Shown here piece by piece: positions 54,169-61,462 of a stretch of DNA of 64,000 nucleotides (positions are counted from its first letter, which is position 1; the number at the start of each line of letters is the position of its first letter). The notes below the pieces were generated by a model. It worked only from the letters and a program-made list of their open reading frames with translations. It was not told the origin of the DNA and did no database searches. Source of the stretch: Bryobacterales bacterium (GTDB lineage: Bacteria; Acidobacteriota; Terriglobia; Bryobacterales; Bryobacteraceae). The translations under genes and the position numbers were made by a program. The DNA lies in contig JADLDI010000152.1 in NCBI GenBank assembly GCA_020846745.1, positions 17,646-81,645 of the forward strand, read 5' to 3'.

Positions 54169-56445
54169 ATGCGTTCTGCCCTGCTTACCCTCCTGCCCTA
54201 TGTCGCTTCCGCCGCCGTCTTCCCTCCCCACCTGGACCGCATCGATCTCCCACGCCTCATCGCCGAAACGGCGCCCGTCCGCGCCATGAGCGAAGCCGAG
54301 TTGCGCAAATTGGTCCCACGGCAGTCTGGACTCTTCTATGTCGGCTGCCCGAACTGCAACGGCGGTAACCAGGAGCGCCAACTCGCCTGGTCCCCGGATC
54401 GTCCCGCCGAACTCTATTGCCGCTACTGTAACCACCGCTATCCCAGCGCCAAATACCCGATGGATAAGTCCGTCGAAGTGCAGAACCCGCGCGGCGAGAC
54501 GCAGAAATATCCGTATTGGGAGAACGCCTCCGGTTACCGTTACTTCTTTGCCGCCAAGCGTGACGACCTCATCCGCGAGTATCTCGCCACGCAAACCCGA
54601 AACCTTGCCCTTTTGTATCTCAAGACTTCCGACCGTAGTTACGCCCAGCGCGCCGCGTCGCTACTTACCGAATTTGCCGCCGTGTTCCCCGGCTGGACCT
54701 ACCACTACGATTACCCCTTCCAGCAGAAACGCATCTTCAGCGGCGCCAAACCAAGCGACCCGGCCGTGCAACCGATGCGTATGGCGCGTTGGACCTGGTG
54801 GGTCTACAACGATATGCCGGAGCCGCTGCTCGAAGCGTGGGACTGGATCCGCGACGCCGGCGTCATCGATCGCGCCTCCGCCGAGCGCATCGAACGCGAC
54901 CTGTTCCGCAACGCCGCCGACGAAATGATCTCCGGCCCCGAAACGAACAGCAACATGAGTCCGCGCCTGTGGCGCAGCCTCGTCAAAGTTGGCCGAATCA
55001 CCGGAGAACGGCGCTATATCGACGAGCCGCTCGTCCGCCTCAAGAAGTTCATCGAGGACAAGTTCTATTACGACGGTTCGTGGTCTGAAGGCGCGCCTTC
55101 CTATGCCGCGCAAACCATCGGTGGTCTCCGCGCAGTCCTCCGCGACCGCGGCGTGGACACCAACCCGCCCGAACTGCAGCGTGCCGACCGTGCCTTCGCA
55201 AAACTCCATTTCCCCGACGGCCGCCGTGTCACCGTTCACGACACCTGGTGGACCGATCATGACACTCCCCTCCCCGAAAGCCGTCCCTTCCTGCTGCCGG
55301 CCTTGGGACACGCAGCCCTCGCCGGCGCCGCCCCCGCCCACCAGTGGCAGGCGCACCTCACCTGGGCCGGCGGTTACGGCCACCAGCATGCCGACCGCTT
55401 GTCGATCATCCTCTGGGCGCGCGGCCGCGAGTTACTCTCGGACCTCGGCTATTCGCACACACGCTACCGCCCCTGGACCCTGGCCACTGTCGCCCATAAC
55501 ACCGTGGTAATCGATGAACTCAACCAGGAGATGAAGGAGGCCGATGGGGCGCTGCGATTCTTCGATGCGTCCCACCCGCGAGTGCAAGTGGTCAGCGCCG
55601 ACGGTGACCGTGCCTATCCCGGCGTCGCCAAACGATACCGCCGTACGCTCGTCACCGTCGACGCCAAATATCTCGTCGATCAGTTCGAAGTCGAAGGCGG
55701 CACGACGCACGATTACTTCCTCCACGGCGATGCCGACCGAAACGGCGACGTCACTCTACCCGGCGCGTCCCAACCCGTCCCCGAGCAACAAGGCTGGACA
55801 CCCACCGAAAACGAAGGCGAGATCAACCGCATTCGCGAGCAAGGCTATGCCTACGGCTTCCTGCAATCCCAGCGCGAGATGCGGCCCGGCAAAACCGGCT
55901 TCCTTACCATCGGCATGCCCGAACACCTCCGCATTCACTTCCTCGCCGAACCGGACGACCGGCTCTACGCCGGAAAAAACCCCGCCGTACGTGGAGCCAG
56001 AGACGACGATTCAAAACTGGGAGATTTCATGCGTGGTTTCTTCCGTGCCCGCCGCCAGGGTGGCCGCAGTGTGTTCCTGAGCGTCATTGAACTCACCCCC
56101 GGCGCAGTCAAAAAAGTCGAGCGGACCCGAACCGGCGTTCGCGTCGATGGAACCGACATCATCATCAACGAAAACTCGATCCGCGTGCCGTCGGCAGGCT
56201 ACTCGCTCGCCGAACCGCACCGCGCACCGCTCCAGTCCATCGGAGCGGACGGCATCACCGTAGACGCCGCCCGGCAACCCGCCAAAGGTACGTTGGTAAA
56301 GTTGATCACCAGCGACGGCTGGGTATATCCCCTCATCGACGATGGCTTTGACGCCTTCTCCTGGGACAGCGCCGCAAAAACCCTCCGCCTGACCCGCTTC
56401 CCCACCCGCTCCCATACGGGAGACGTAACCGCCGAATGGCGTTAG
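54169..56445 (+). CDS. Secreted heparinase II/III-family protein with zinc-ribbon-like insert
   Basis: 758 residues with a signal peptide (about 1-16). Near the N-terminus CPNC (60-63) and CRYC (84-87) form a CxxC-x20-CxxC zinc-ribbon-like pair. An (alpha/alpha) toroid spans about 110-390 (ENASGYRYFFAAKRDDLI, YNDMPEPLLEAWDWI). The C-terminal beta-sandwich has the family hallmark GGYGHQHADRLSIILWARGRELLSDLGY and a second His in VAHNTVVID. Heparinase II/III-fold enzymes are polysaccharide lyases acting on uronic-acid glycans. Its place beside the exopolysaccharide locus allows a role in self-polysaccharide turnover, but foreign-glycan degradation is equally possible. Its stop TAG overlaps the TAA of the convergent PEGA-like gene. 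Confidence 0.82.
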   Translation: MRSALLTLLPYVASAAVFPPHLDRIDLPRLIAETAPVRAMSEAELRKLVPRQSGLFYVGCPNCNGGNQERQLAWSPDRPAELYCRYCNHRYPSAKYPMDKSVEVQNPRGETQKYPYWENASGYRYFFAAKRDDLIREYLATQTRNLALLYLKTSDRSYAQRAASLLTEFAAVFPGWTYHYDYPFQQKRIFSGAKPSDPAVQPMRMARWTWWVYNDMPEPLLEAWDWIRDAGVIDRASAERIERDLFRNAADEMISGPETNSNMSPRLWRSLVKVGRITGERRYIDEPLVRLKKFIEDKFYYDGSWSEGAPSYAAQTIGGLRAVLRDRGVDTNPPELQRADRAFAKLHFPDGRRVTVHDTWWTDHDTPLPESRPFLLPALGHAALAGAAPAHQWQAHLTWAGGYGHQHADRLSIILWARGRELLSDLGYSHTRYRPWTLATVAHNTVVIDELNQEMKEADGALRFFDASHPRVQVVSADGDRAYPGVAKRYRRTLVTVDAKYLVDQFEVEGGTTHDYFLHGDADRNGDVTLPGASQPVPEQQGWTPTENEGEINRIREQGYAYGFLQSQREMRPGKTGFLTIGMPEHLRIHFLAEPDDRLYAGKNPAVRGARDDDSKLGDFMRGFFRARRQGGRSVFLSVIELTPGAVKKVERTRTGVRVDGTDIIINENSIRVPSAGYSLAEPHRAPLQSIGADGITVDAARQPAKGTLVKLITSDGWVYPLIDDGFDAFSWDSAAKTLRLTRFPTRSHTGDVTAEWR

Positions 56446-56774
56446 CGCCGCCGCATCGCGAGCTGCCGTGTCGAGTCAACGTCCGTCTTGCAGCCGGTCA
56501 CCACAATCGCGTTCTCTTTGATTTGGATCTGCTTGCGGCAAAGCTCGCGTTGGTCCGCGTTGACGACGGTGATCGTGTACTCGCCCGGTGCGATCAGAAT
56601 TTCATTCTTGAACCGTGCCAGCCGCTCGCCGTCGCCCACTGGTTCATCGTCGATAAACACCTTGTCCGTCGACGCTAATCCCGCAAACCGGAGTTGCGCG
56701 GGCTGCGGCGCCTCCGCCCACAGCCCACAGGCGGCAATCCACCCCGTTGCGGCCATTCGGAGGAAGCTCTTCAT
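56442..56774 (-). CDS. Small secreted PEGA-like domain protein
   Basis: 110 residues from the ATG at 56774, which begins a signal peptide (MKSFLRMAATGWIAACGLWAEA); an ATG at 56807 is in frame but weakens it. The mature part has the PEGA-type pattern: a strand with KVFIDDEPVGDG, then LIAPGEYTITVVNADQRELCRKQIQI. PEGA domains are found in surface proteins of bacteria and may bind cell-wall components. It ends by sharing TTAG with the heparinase-like gene. Two cysteines remain in the mature chain and could form a disulfide. Confidence 0.65.
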   Translation of the reverse strand: MKSFLRMAATGWIAACGLWAEAPQPAQLRFAGLASTDKVFIDDEPVGDGERLARFKNEILIAPGEYTITVVNADQRELCRKQIQIKENAIVVTGCKTDVDSTRQLAMRRR

Positions 56775-56873
56775 GCCTATACATGCGGCAACTCCGGTTC
56801 CAAACATTCACCGTTTATTTTCAGTGCGTAAGTTCGATTTCCGCTGTTGATTTTGCCGACGCACGAAAAATCT

Positions 56874-58931
56874 CTACGGTTGTTTCGGCGTTTGTACAGC
56901 CTTGAGTAAAAAGGAATACTCGAAGGCGATCTCCTTCAGCCGGTCGTACCGCCCCGACGCCCCAAAGTGCCCGGCGCCCATATTTGTCTTGAGCAGCAGT
57001 ATGTTTCTGTCCTGCTTCAATGCCCGCAACCGCGCCACCCATTTCGCCGGCTCCCAATACGACACACGCGGGTCGTTCAGCCCCGCCGTCACCAACATAT
57101 GCGGATAACTCGCCGGGCGGGTGTTATCGTACGGCGAGTAACTTCGAATGTAACGGTAGTAACGGTCTTCCTGCGGATTGCCCCACTCCTCAAACTCGCC
57201 CACTGTCAGCGGGAGTGACGTATCGAGCATCGTATTCACCACATCCACAAACGGGACATGCGCCAGTACCGCTTGGAACAATTCGGGACGTTCGGTCACC
57301 ACTGCGCCCATCAGCAGTCCCCCGGCGCTGCCGCCTTCAATCGCCAGATGATCGGAATCGGTGATCTTTTGCGCGATCAGCTCTTCCGCACACCGGATAA
57401 AGTCGCTGAACGTGTTCCGTTTGTTCAGCATCTTACCGTCGTCGTGCCACGGACGCCCCAGGTCCGACCCGCCGCGCGTCTGTGCGATGGCATACACAAA
57501 CCCGCGGTCGAGCAGCGACACTCGCGAACTCGAAAACCGCGCTTCTGTGTTGATCCCATACGCGCCGTATCCATAAAGAAGCGTGGGGTTCCGCCCGTCG
57601 CGAACCATACCGCGCTTGTAAACGAGCGCCATCGGAATCTGCTTGCCGTCCGCCGCCGTCGCGAACAACCGCTCGGTCTCGTACGCCGTCCGGTCATACC
57701 CGCCCAGCACCTCTTCCTGTTTCTTCAACTCGCGCTCCCGTGTGTCCATGTTGTAGTCGAACACCGAAGCGGGCGTCGTAAACGACTCGTAGCTGAACCG
57801 CAACAGGTTCGTGCGGAACTCCACATTCATCACCGGGTAGACCGTGTATGCGGCTTCCGGAAAGATCACCAAATGCGACTCGCCCGTCCCCAGCGTGTCA
57901 ATCCGCAGTTGCCGCAATCCGCCCGACCGCTGCACGATCACCACGTGATCCGCAAACGGCTCCACCGCTTCAATCAGTACATCCGCACTATGCGCAATCA
58001 ACTCCCGCCACCGCTCGCGCGACCGGTCCGCCTCCGCCATCGTCACCAGCCGGAAATTCCGCCCCGTGTCGTTGATCGTCACGTAAAACCGGTTTGTGTG
58101 ATGCTCCACCGCGTACTCGATATCCTGCACGCGCGGCAGCAGTACCTCAAACTCCCCTTCCGGATCCGTGGCGCGTAGCAGCCGTACTTCGCTCGTCGTC
58201 GAACTGTGGCTGTCGAGCAACAAATACGCTTCGTCGCGGGTCTCGTTCACCTCCAGCGTGAACCGCTCGTCCGTCTCTTCATAGACCAGCACGTCCGGCG
58301 TGGTCGACCCCAGCCGGTGCCGGTATACCCGATACGGCCGCTTCGCCGCATCCAGCACGTTATAGAACAGCGTCTCGTTGTCCGCCGCCCACCGGACCGT
58401 GTTGTAGGTCCGCTTGATCTCCGTCGGCAGCAACTCGCCCGTCCGCAAATCCTTCACCCGCAGCGTATATTCCTCGTCACCTTCCACATCGGTCGAATAC
58501 GCCAGCAGGTTCTGGTTCGGACTCACCGCCAGCACGCCGATCCGGAAATAATCGTGCCCCGCGGCCATCGCGTTGGCATCGATCAGGATCTGTTCCCCGC
58601 CCTCGCTGCCCAACTCGCGCGACCGGCAATAAATCGGATATTGCCGGCCTTCCGTTGTGCGTGCGTAATACCAGTAATCGCCTTTGCGGTACGGGACACT
58701 GAGGTCGGTCTGCTTGATCCGCCCCAGCATCTCGGCATACAACGCGTCCTGCAGATCTTTCGTGTCCGCCATCACTGCCTCGGTGTACGCGTTCTCCGCC
58801 TCGAGATACGCAATCACCTCGGCACTTTCCCTATCGCGCAACCAAGCGTAGGGATCGTTAAGAGTATCGCCGTGCAACGTGGTCGTCTTCGGCACCACTT
58901 TCGCCACCGGCGCTTTCGCAAAATCTACCAT
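56874..58931 (-). CDS. ptrB: Oligopeptidase B-type S9 prolyl oligopeptidase
   Basis: 685 residues, cytosolic. The N-terminus TTTLHGDTLNDPYAWLRDRES and the seven-bladed propeller are followed by the catalytic domain with LLYGYGAYG, EGGSAGGLLMG (nucleophile Ser), GLNDPRVSYWEPAKW (Asp) and MGAGHFGASGRY (His). The size and motifs match oligopeptidase B, which cleaves after basic residues in short peptides. It is a second S9 enzyme, distinct from the secreted one at 12214. It is downstream of the VOC/deaminase pair with a 109-bp gap. Confidence 0.92.
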   Translation of the reverse strand: MVDFAKAPVAKVVPKTTTLHGDTLNDPYAWLRDRESAEVIAYLEAENAYTEAVMADTKDLQDALYAEMLGRIKQTDLSVPYRKGDYWYYARTTEGRQYPIYCRSRELGSEGGEQILIDANAMAAGHDYFRIGVLAVSPNQNLLAYSTDVEGDEEYTLRVKDLRTGELLPTEIKRTYNTVRWAADNETLFYNVLDAAKRPYRVYRHRLGSTTPDVLVYEETDERFTLEVNETRDEAYLLLDSHSSTTSEVRLLRATDPEGEFEVLLPRVQDIEYAVEHHTNRFYVTINDTGRNFRLVTMAEADRSRERWRELIAHSADVLIEAVEPFADHVVIVQRSGGLRQLRIDTLGTGESHLVIFPEAAYTVYPVMNVEFRTNLLRFSYESFTTPASVFDYNMDTRERELKKQEEVLGGYDRTAYETERLFATAADGKQIPMALVYKRGMVRDGRNPTLLYGYGAYGINTEARFSSSRVSLLDRGFVYAIAQTRGGSDLGRPWHDDGKMLNKRNTFSDFIRCAEELIAQKITDSDHLAIEGGSAGGLLMGAVVTERPELFQAVLAHVPFVDVVNTMLDTSLPLTVGEFEEWGNPQEDRYYRYIRSYSPYDNTRPASYPHMLVTAGLNDPRVSYWEPAKWVARLRALKQDRNILLLKTNMGAGHFGASGRYDRLKEIAFEYSFLLKAVQTPKQP

Positions 58932-59025
58932 TCCCTACAGGATACGTGTCACCCCTCCACCACCGCGCAGTCACCCGACCCGAGCCGTCGATGTAAATCG
59001 GCGGGTGCCGGCCCTGTCCCCACCA

Positions 59026-59039
59026 TAAGCCCGCGGTCC
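59026..59039. repeat. 14-bp intergenic repeat (copy 2)
   Basis: TAAGCCCGCGGTCC, identical to 39039-39052. It lies in the 109-bp gap between the VOC gene stop and ptrB. Confidence 0.35.
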
Positions 59040-59040
59040 C

Positions 59041-59454
59041 TCACGAAATACTCCAACACCCCGGCGTAATCAACTCCAACAAATGATTATCCGGATCGCG
59101 GAAGTAGATACTGTGCCCACCCCGCTGACACGCCACTTCGCTTTCGATCTCCACCGCGAAATTCACCAGCCGCTTCCGCCATTCCGCCACCTCGCTCCGC
59201 TGGATCATAAACGCCAGGTGCAACTGACCGTGCCCGTCGTGCGGCGGAATCCGCCCGCCCGGTGTATCCGTCGCATCCGTACTCCGCCCTTCGGCAAACA
59301 GCAGCAGCACCTGCTTTTCGGAAACGCTCAGCGCGTGCAGCCGCCCCTCTTCGCGAAAGATCTCGCGAAACCCGAACACCCGGTCATAGAATTCCTGCGC
59401 TACGGCAAGATCCTTCACATACAACGACGATTCATAGATCCCATCCACCTTCAT
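59041..59454 (-). CDS. VOC-family (glyoxalase/dioxygenase-fold) protein
   Basis: 137 residues forming one full VOC module of two beta-alpha-beta-beta-beta units: SSLYVKDLAVAQEFYDRVFGF at the start, HLAFMI with a probable metal-binding His in the middle, and HSIYFRDPDNHLLELITPG with Glu at the end. Members include glyoxalases, fosfomycin/bleomycin resistance proteins and extradiol dioxygenases; the sequence does not decide the activity. Its start overlaps the stop of the deaminase gene (ATGA at 59451-59454), so the two are translated together. Confidence 0.85.
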   Translation of the reverse strand: MKVDGIYESSLYVKDLAVAQEFYDRVFGFREIFREEGRLHALSVSEKQVLLLFAEGRSTDATDTPGGRIPPHDGHGQLHLAFMIQRSEVAEWRKRLVNFAVEIESEVACQRGGHSIYFRDPDNHLLELITPGCWSIS

Positions 59455-60017
59455 TGGTTCTTCTGCTCCTCTGCGGGCGGATTATCCTCGGGACGGTAGT
59501 ACAGTTGAGCGCACTCCTCCGCCAGCACGCCTCCAACAATCTCAATATCGTCGCGAAACGAATCGCGAATCAGGTCGGCCGCATCGAAGTGCCGTGTATC
59601 GAAGTACATCGAATGCACATCGGTGCGCGTCGCCCCGTAGACGATCCGCGAAATCTTCGCCCACAAACAGGCCACCGTACACATGCCGCAAGGTTGCAGT
59701 GTGCAATAGAGAGTAGCGCCGCGAAACTCCGGCTCGCCGATCTGCTCGCCCAATTTGCGCAGCGTCACAACCTCGGCATGGGCGGTCGGGTCGTGCCGCA
59801 ACTCGACCTCGTTGCAGCCGGACGCAACCACCGCGCCATTCACAACGATCACACACCCGACTTCCGCACACCCGGGCGTAGAAAGGCCGCGCCTGGCCTC
59901 CTCGATCGCCAGGCGCATGAATCGCTCATCCTCCGGTGTGATCTCCGCAACCGGCACGGCCGGCGCCGCAGCGGGGTCGTTTTCCGGATCGTATAGAAGC
60001 TGACCAATGGTCGCCAT
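59451..60017 (-). CDS. Cytidine/deoxycytidylate-deaminase-fold nucleoside deaminase
   Basis: 188 residues. The zinc site is complete: HAE at 80-82 and PCGMC at 109-113. The fold around it (RFMRLAIEEARRGL, EVGCVIVVNGAVVASGCNE) is that of guanine/cytosine/tRNA-adenosine deaminase relatives. The DVHSMYFDTRHFD stretch and lack of a RIIYG-type loop make TadA less likely than a free base or nucleoside deaminase. The start codon and its AGGG ribosome binding site are buried in a perfect hairpin (60015-60042), which suggests translation is controlled. It overlaps the VOC gene by ATGA. Confidence 0.82.
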   Translation of the reverse strand: MATIGQLLYDPENDPAAAPAVPVAEITPEDERFMRLAIEEARRGLSTPGCAEVGCVIVVNGAVVASGCNEVELRHDPTAHAEVVTLRKLGEQIGEPEFRGATLYCTLQPCGMCTVACLWAKISRIVYGATRTDVHSMYFDTRHFDAADLIRDSFRDDIEIVGGVLAEECAQLYYRPEDNPPAEEQKNQ

Positions 60018-60042
60018 ACCCTGGTTAGAGTGCCAGGGTATG
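60015..60042 (-). promoter_or_regulatory. Perfect hairpin sequestering the deaminase start codon
   Basis: CATACCCTGG (60015-60024) and CCAGGGTATG (60033-60042) are perfect inverted copies with an 8-base loop. On the minus-strand transcript the 3' arm contains AGGG and the AUG of the deaminase, so the ribosome binding site is paired. It could act as a translational switch or as a terminator between the Yip1-like gene (stop at 60051) and the deaminase; no U-run follows, which favours the first. Confidence 0.6.
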
Positions 60043-60050
60043 TACGGTTG

Positions 60051-60866
60051 TTACCGCGCGAACGCGAACATCGCAATAAAGATCGGGCTCAGGATGGCCA
60101 TGCCGGCAAACATCACCACAGCGCCCACCAGGATGAACACAATCAGCTTGCCGGTTTCAGCCGCCGTGATTTCGCGCATCGCGGCGAACCAGGCCACGAT
60201 CGACCACAATCCAATCAGTGCGCCGATCACAGGAATAAAACTGAGCAGCCGGGCGCCCTGCGTGTAAGCCGTGGCCCGCAGCAGTTGCCCGAAGCTCAAT
60301 GCCACCCCCAGGATCGGTTTGGTGAGGAAGGCCATCACAAACATCGACGCGATACCGACGCCGACGCTCAGAACGAATGTCAGCAGGGCTGTGACAACTC
60401 CGAATCGAAACGCGAAGCCAAACGTCAGCAGCGTGAACAGCATGGCCGGCAGGTTGACGATAACCAGCGCCATCACCGCGTCCATCGTGCCGCCTTCGTC
60501 GAGCGCCTGCTCGCGCGCAATCCGCGGATCGAGGAACGTGCTCCGGATTATTCGTCCGAAAACCGCTCCGATGCCGCTCTTCGCATTGGCAACGCCGATC
60601 GAAGCCGCGATCTGTTCGCCTTTCGGTACAAGGTTCTTCTGGAAGTCCCACATCGGCGGCGACGGCGGTAGTCCGCCCGTTGCCCCGCTCGCGTACGCGT
60701 AACCGGCATCCGCGCCCGGTTGCGAATACGTGTTCCCCGACCAGTTGCTTCCGCCCGCCGATCCCGCCGCGGAGCCGCCGCTGCCGCCCGCAATCGGGCT
60801 GCCGCATACCCCGCAAAAAGCCGCACCATCAGCTACCTGGGTGCCACACTGCGCACAGAATGCCAT
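60051..60866 (-). CDS. Zinc-ribbon/Yip1-like multi-pass membrane protein
   Basis: 271 residues. An N-terminal double zinc knuckle, CAQC (4-7) and CGVC (18-21), is followed by a Gly/Ser-rich linker (24-70) and a Yip1/YIF1-like membrane domain with five helices (about 125-270: MALVIVNLPAMLFTLLTFGFAF and four more). Prokaryotic Yip1-domain proteins of this shape are common in Acidobacteria and Firmicutes; their role is unknown. It is the last of three closely spaced genes (6-bp gap to the previous stop) that combine zinc ribbons and envelope features. Confidence 0.8.
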   Translation of the reverse strand: MAFCAQCGTQVADGAAFCGVCGSPIAGGSGGSAAGSAGGSNWSGNTYSQPGADAGYAYASGATGGLPPSPPMWDFQKNLVPKGEQIAASIGVANAKSGIGAVFGRIIRSTFLDPRIAREQALDEGGTMDAVMALVIVNLPAMLFTLLTFGFAFRFGVVTALLTFVLSVGVGIASMFVMAFLTKPILGVALSFGQLLRATAYTQGARLLSFIPVIGALIGLWSIVAWFAAMREITAAETGKLIVFILVGAVVMFAGMAILSPIFIAMFAFAR

Positions 60867-60872
60867 GACTAT

Positions 60873-61442
60873 TTACCGCCGTTCCGATACATCGAGAATA
60901 AGTTCGCTGCCCGGGGCGAACGTCACGTTCGGGCCTTTGGTCGCCATCTGCACAAAAATCAACGACGCTCCCGCGCCCACTCCGGCGCCGATCGCCGCAC
61001 CCTTGCCGCCGCCCGCCAGTGCCCCGATCAGCGCGCCCGCGCCCGTCGCCACAGCCACCTTCCCGAGCTGGTTCTTCTTCTCGACGACGCGGCCCTCTTC
61101 GTCGACGCCAGCCTTCCCTTTCGAGTTCACGAACGACTTTACGTCCGCCGACACATCGATCTTGTTCCCCTGCTTAGGGAATAGCGAACTAAAGCCCAGC
61201 GTCAACACCGACGTCCCCTTCACCTTCCCGCCGCTCTTCGATTCCTTTACTTCCCCTTCCATCGTCGCCCCCGCATACTGCGCCGGACCCACCACCTGCG
61301 CGGTCACCTTATCGCCCTTCTTATTCGTTTCCGTGCTCAACGGAGCCAGCAGTTTCACCCGGAACTCCGTATGCGCGGGAATAGCCTGCTGGCCAAAAGC
61401 GCATGCCGCCAGCATCGTCGTTGCAATGATCGTCTTCCACAT
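60873..61442 (-). CDS. Secreted glycine-zipper protein of unknown function
   Basis: 189 residues from the ATG at 61442 with AGGAG 8-12 bases upstream (a longer frame to 61457 lacks it). Signal peptide about 1-18. The first 110 residues are beta-rich (FRVKLLAPLSTETNKKGDKVTAQVV), a pattern found in many acidobacterial secreted proteins. From about 130 there is a glycine zipper (GAGALIGALAGGGKGAAIGAGVGAGAS) followed by FAPGSELILDV. Glycine zippers often sit in membranes. It lies between the two zinc-ribbon genes. Confidence 0.7.
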   Translation of the reverse strand: MWKTIIATTMLAACAFGQQAIPAHTEFRVKLLAPLSTETNKKGDKVTAQVVGPAQYAGATMEGEVKESKSGGKVKGTSVLTLGFSSLFPKQGNKIDVSADVKSFVNSKGKAGVDEEGRVVEKKNQLGKVAVATGAGALIGALAGGGKGAAIGAGVGAGASLIFVQMATKGPNVTFAPGSELILDVSERR

Positions 61443-61462
61443 CTCGCTTCTCCTCAATCCTG

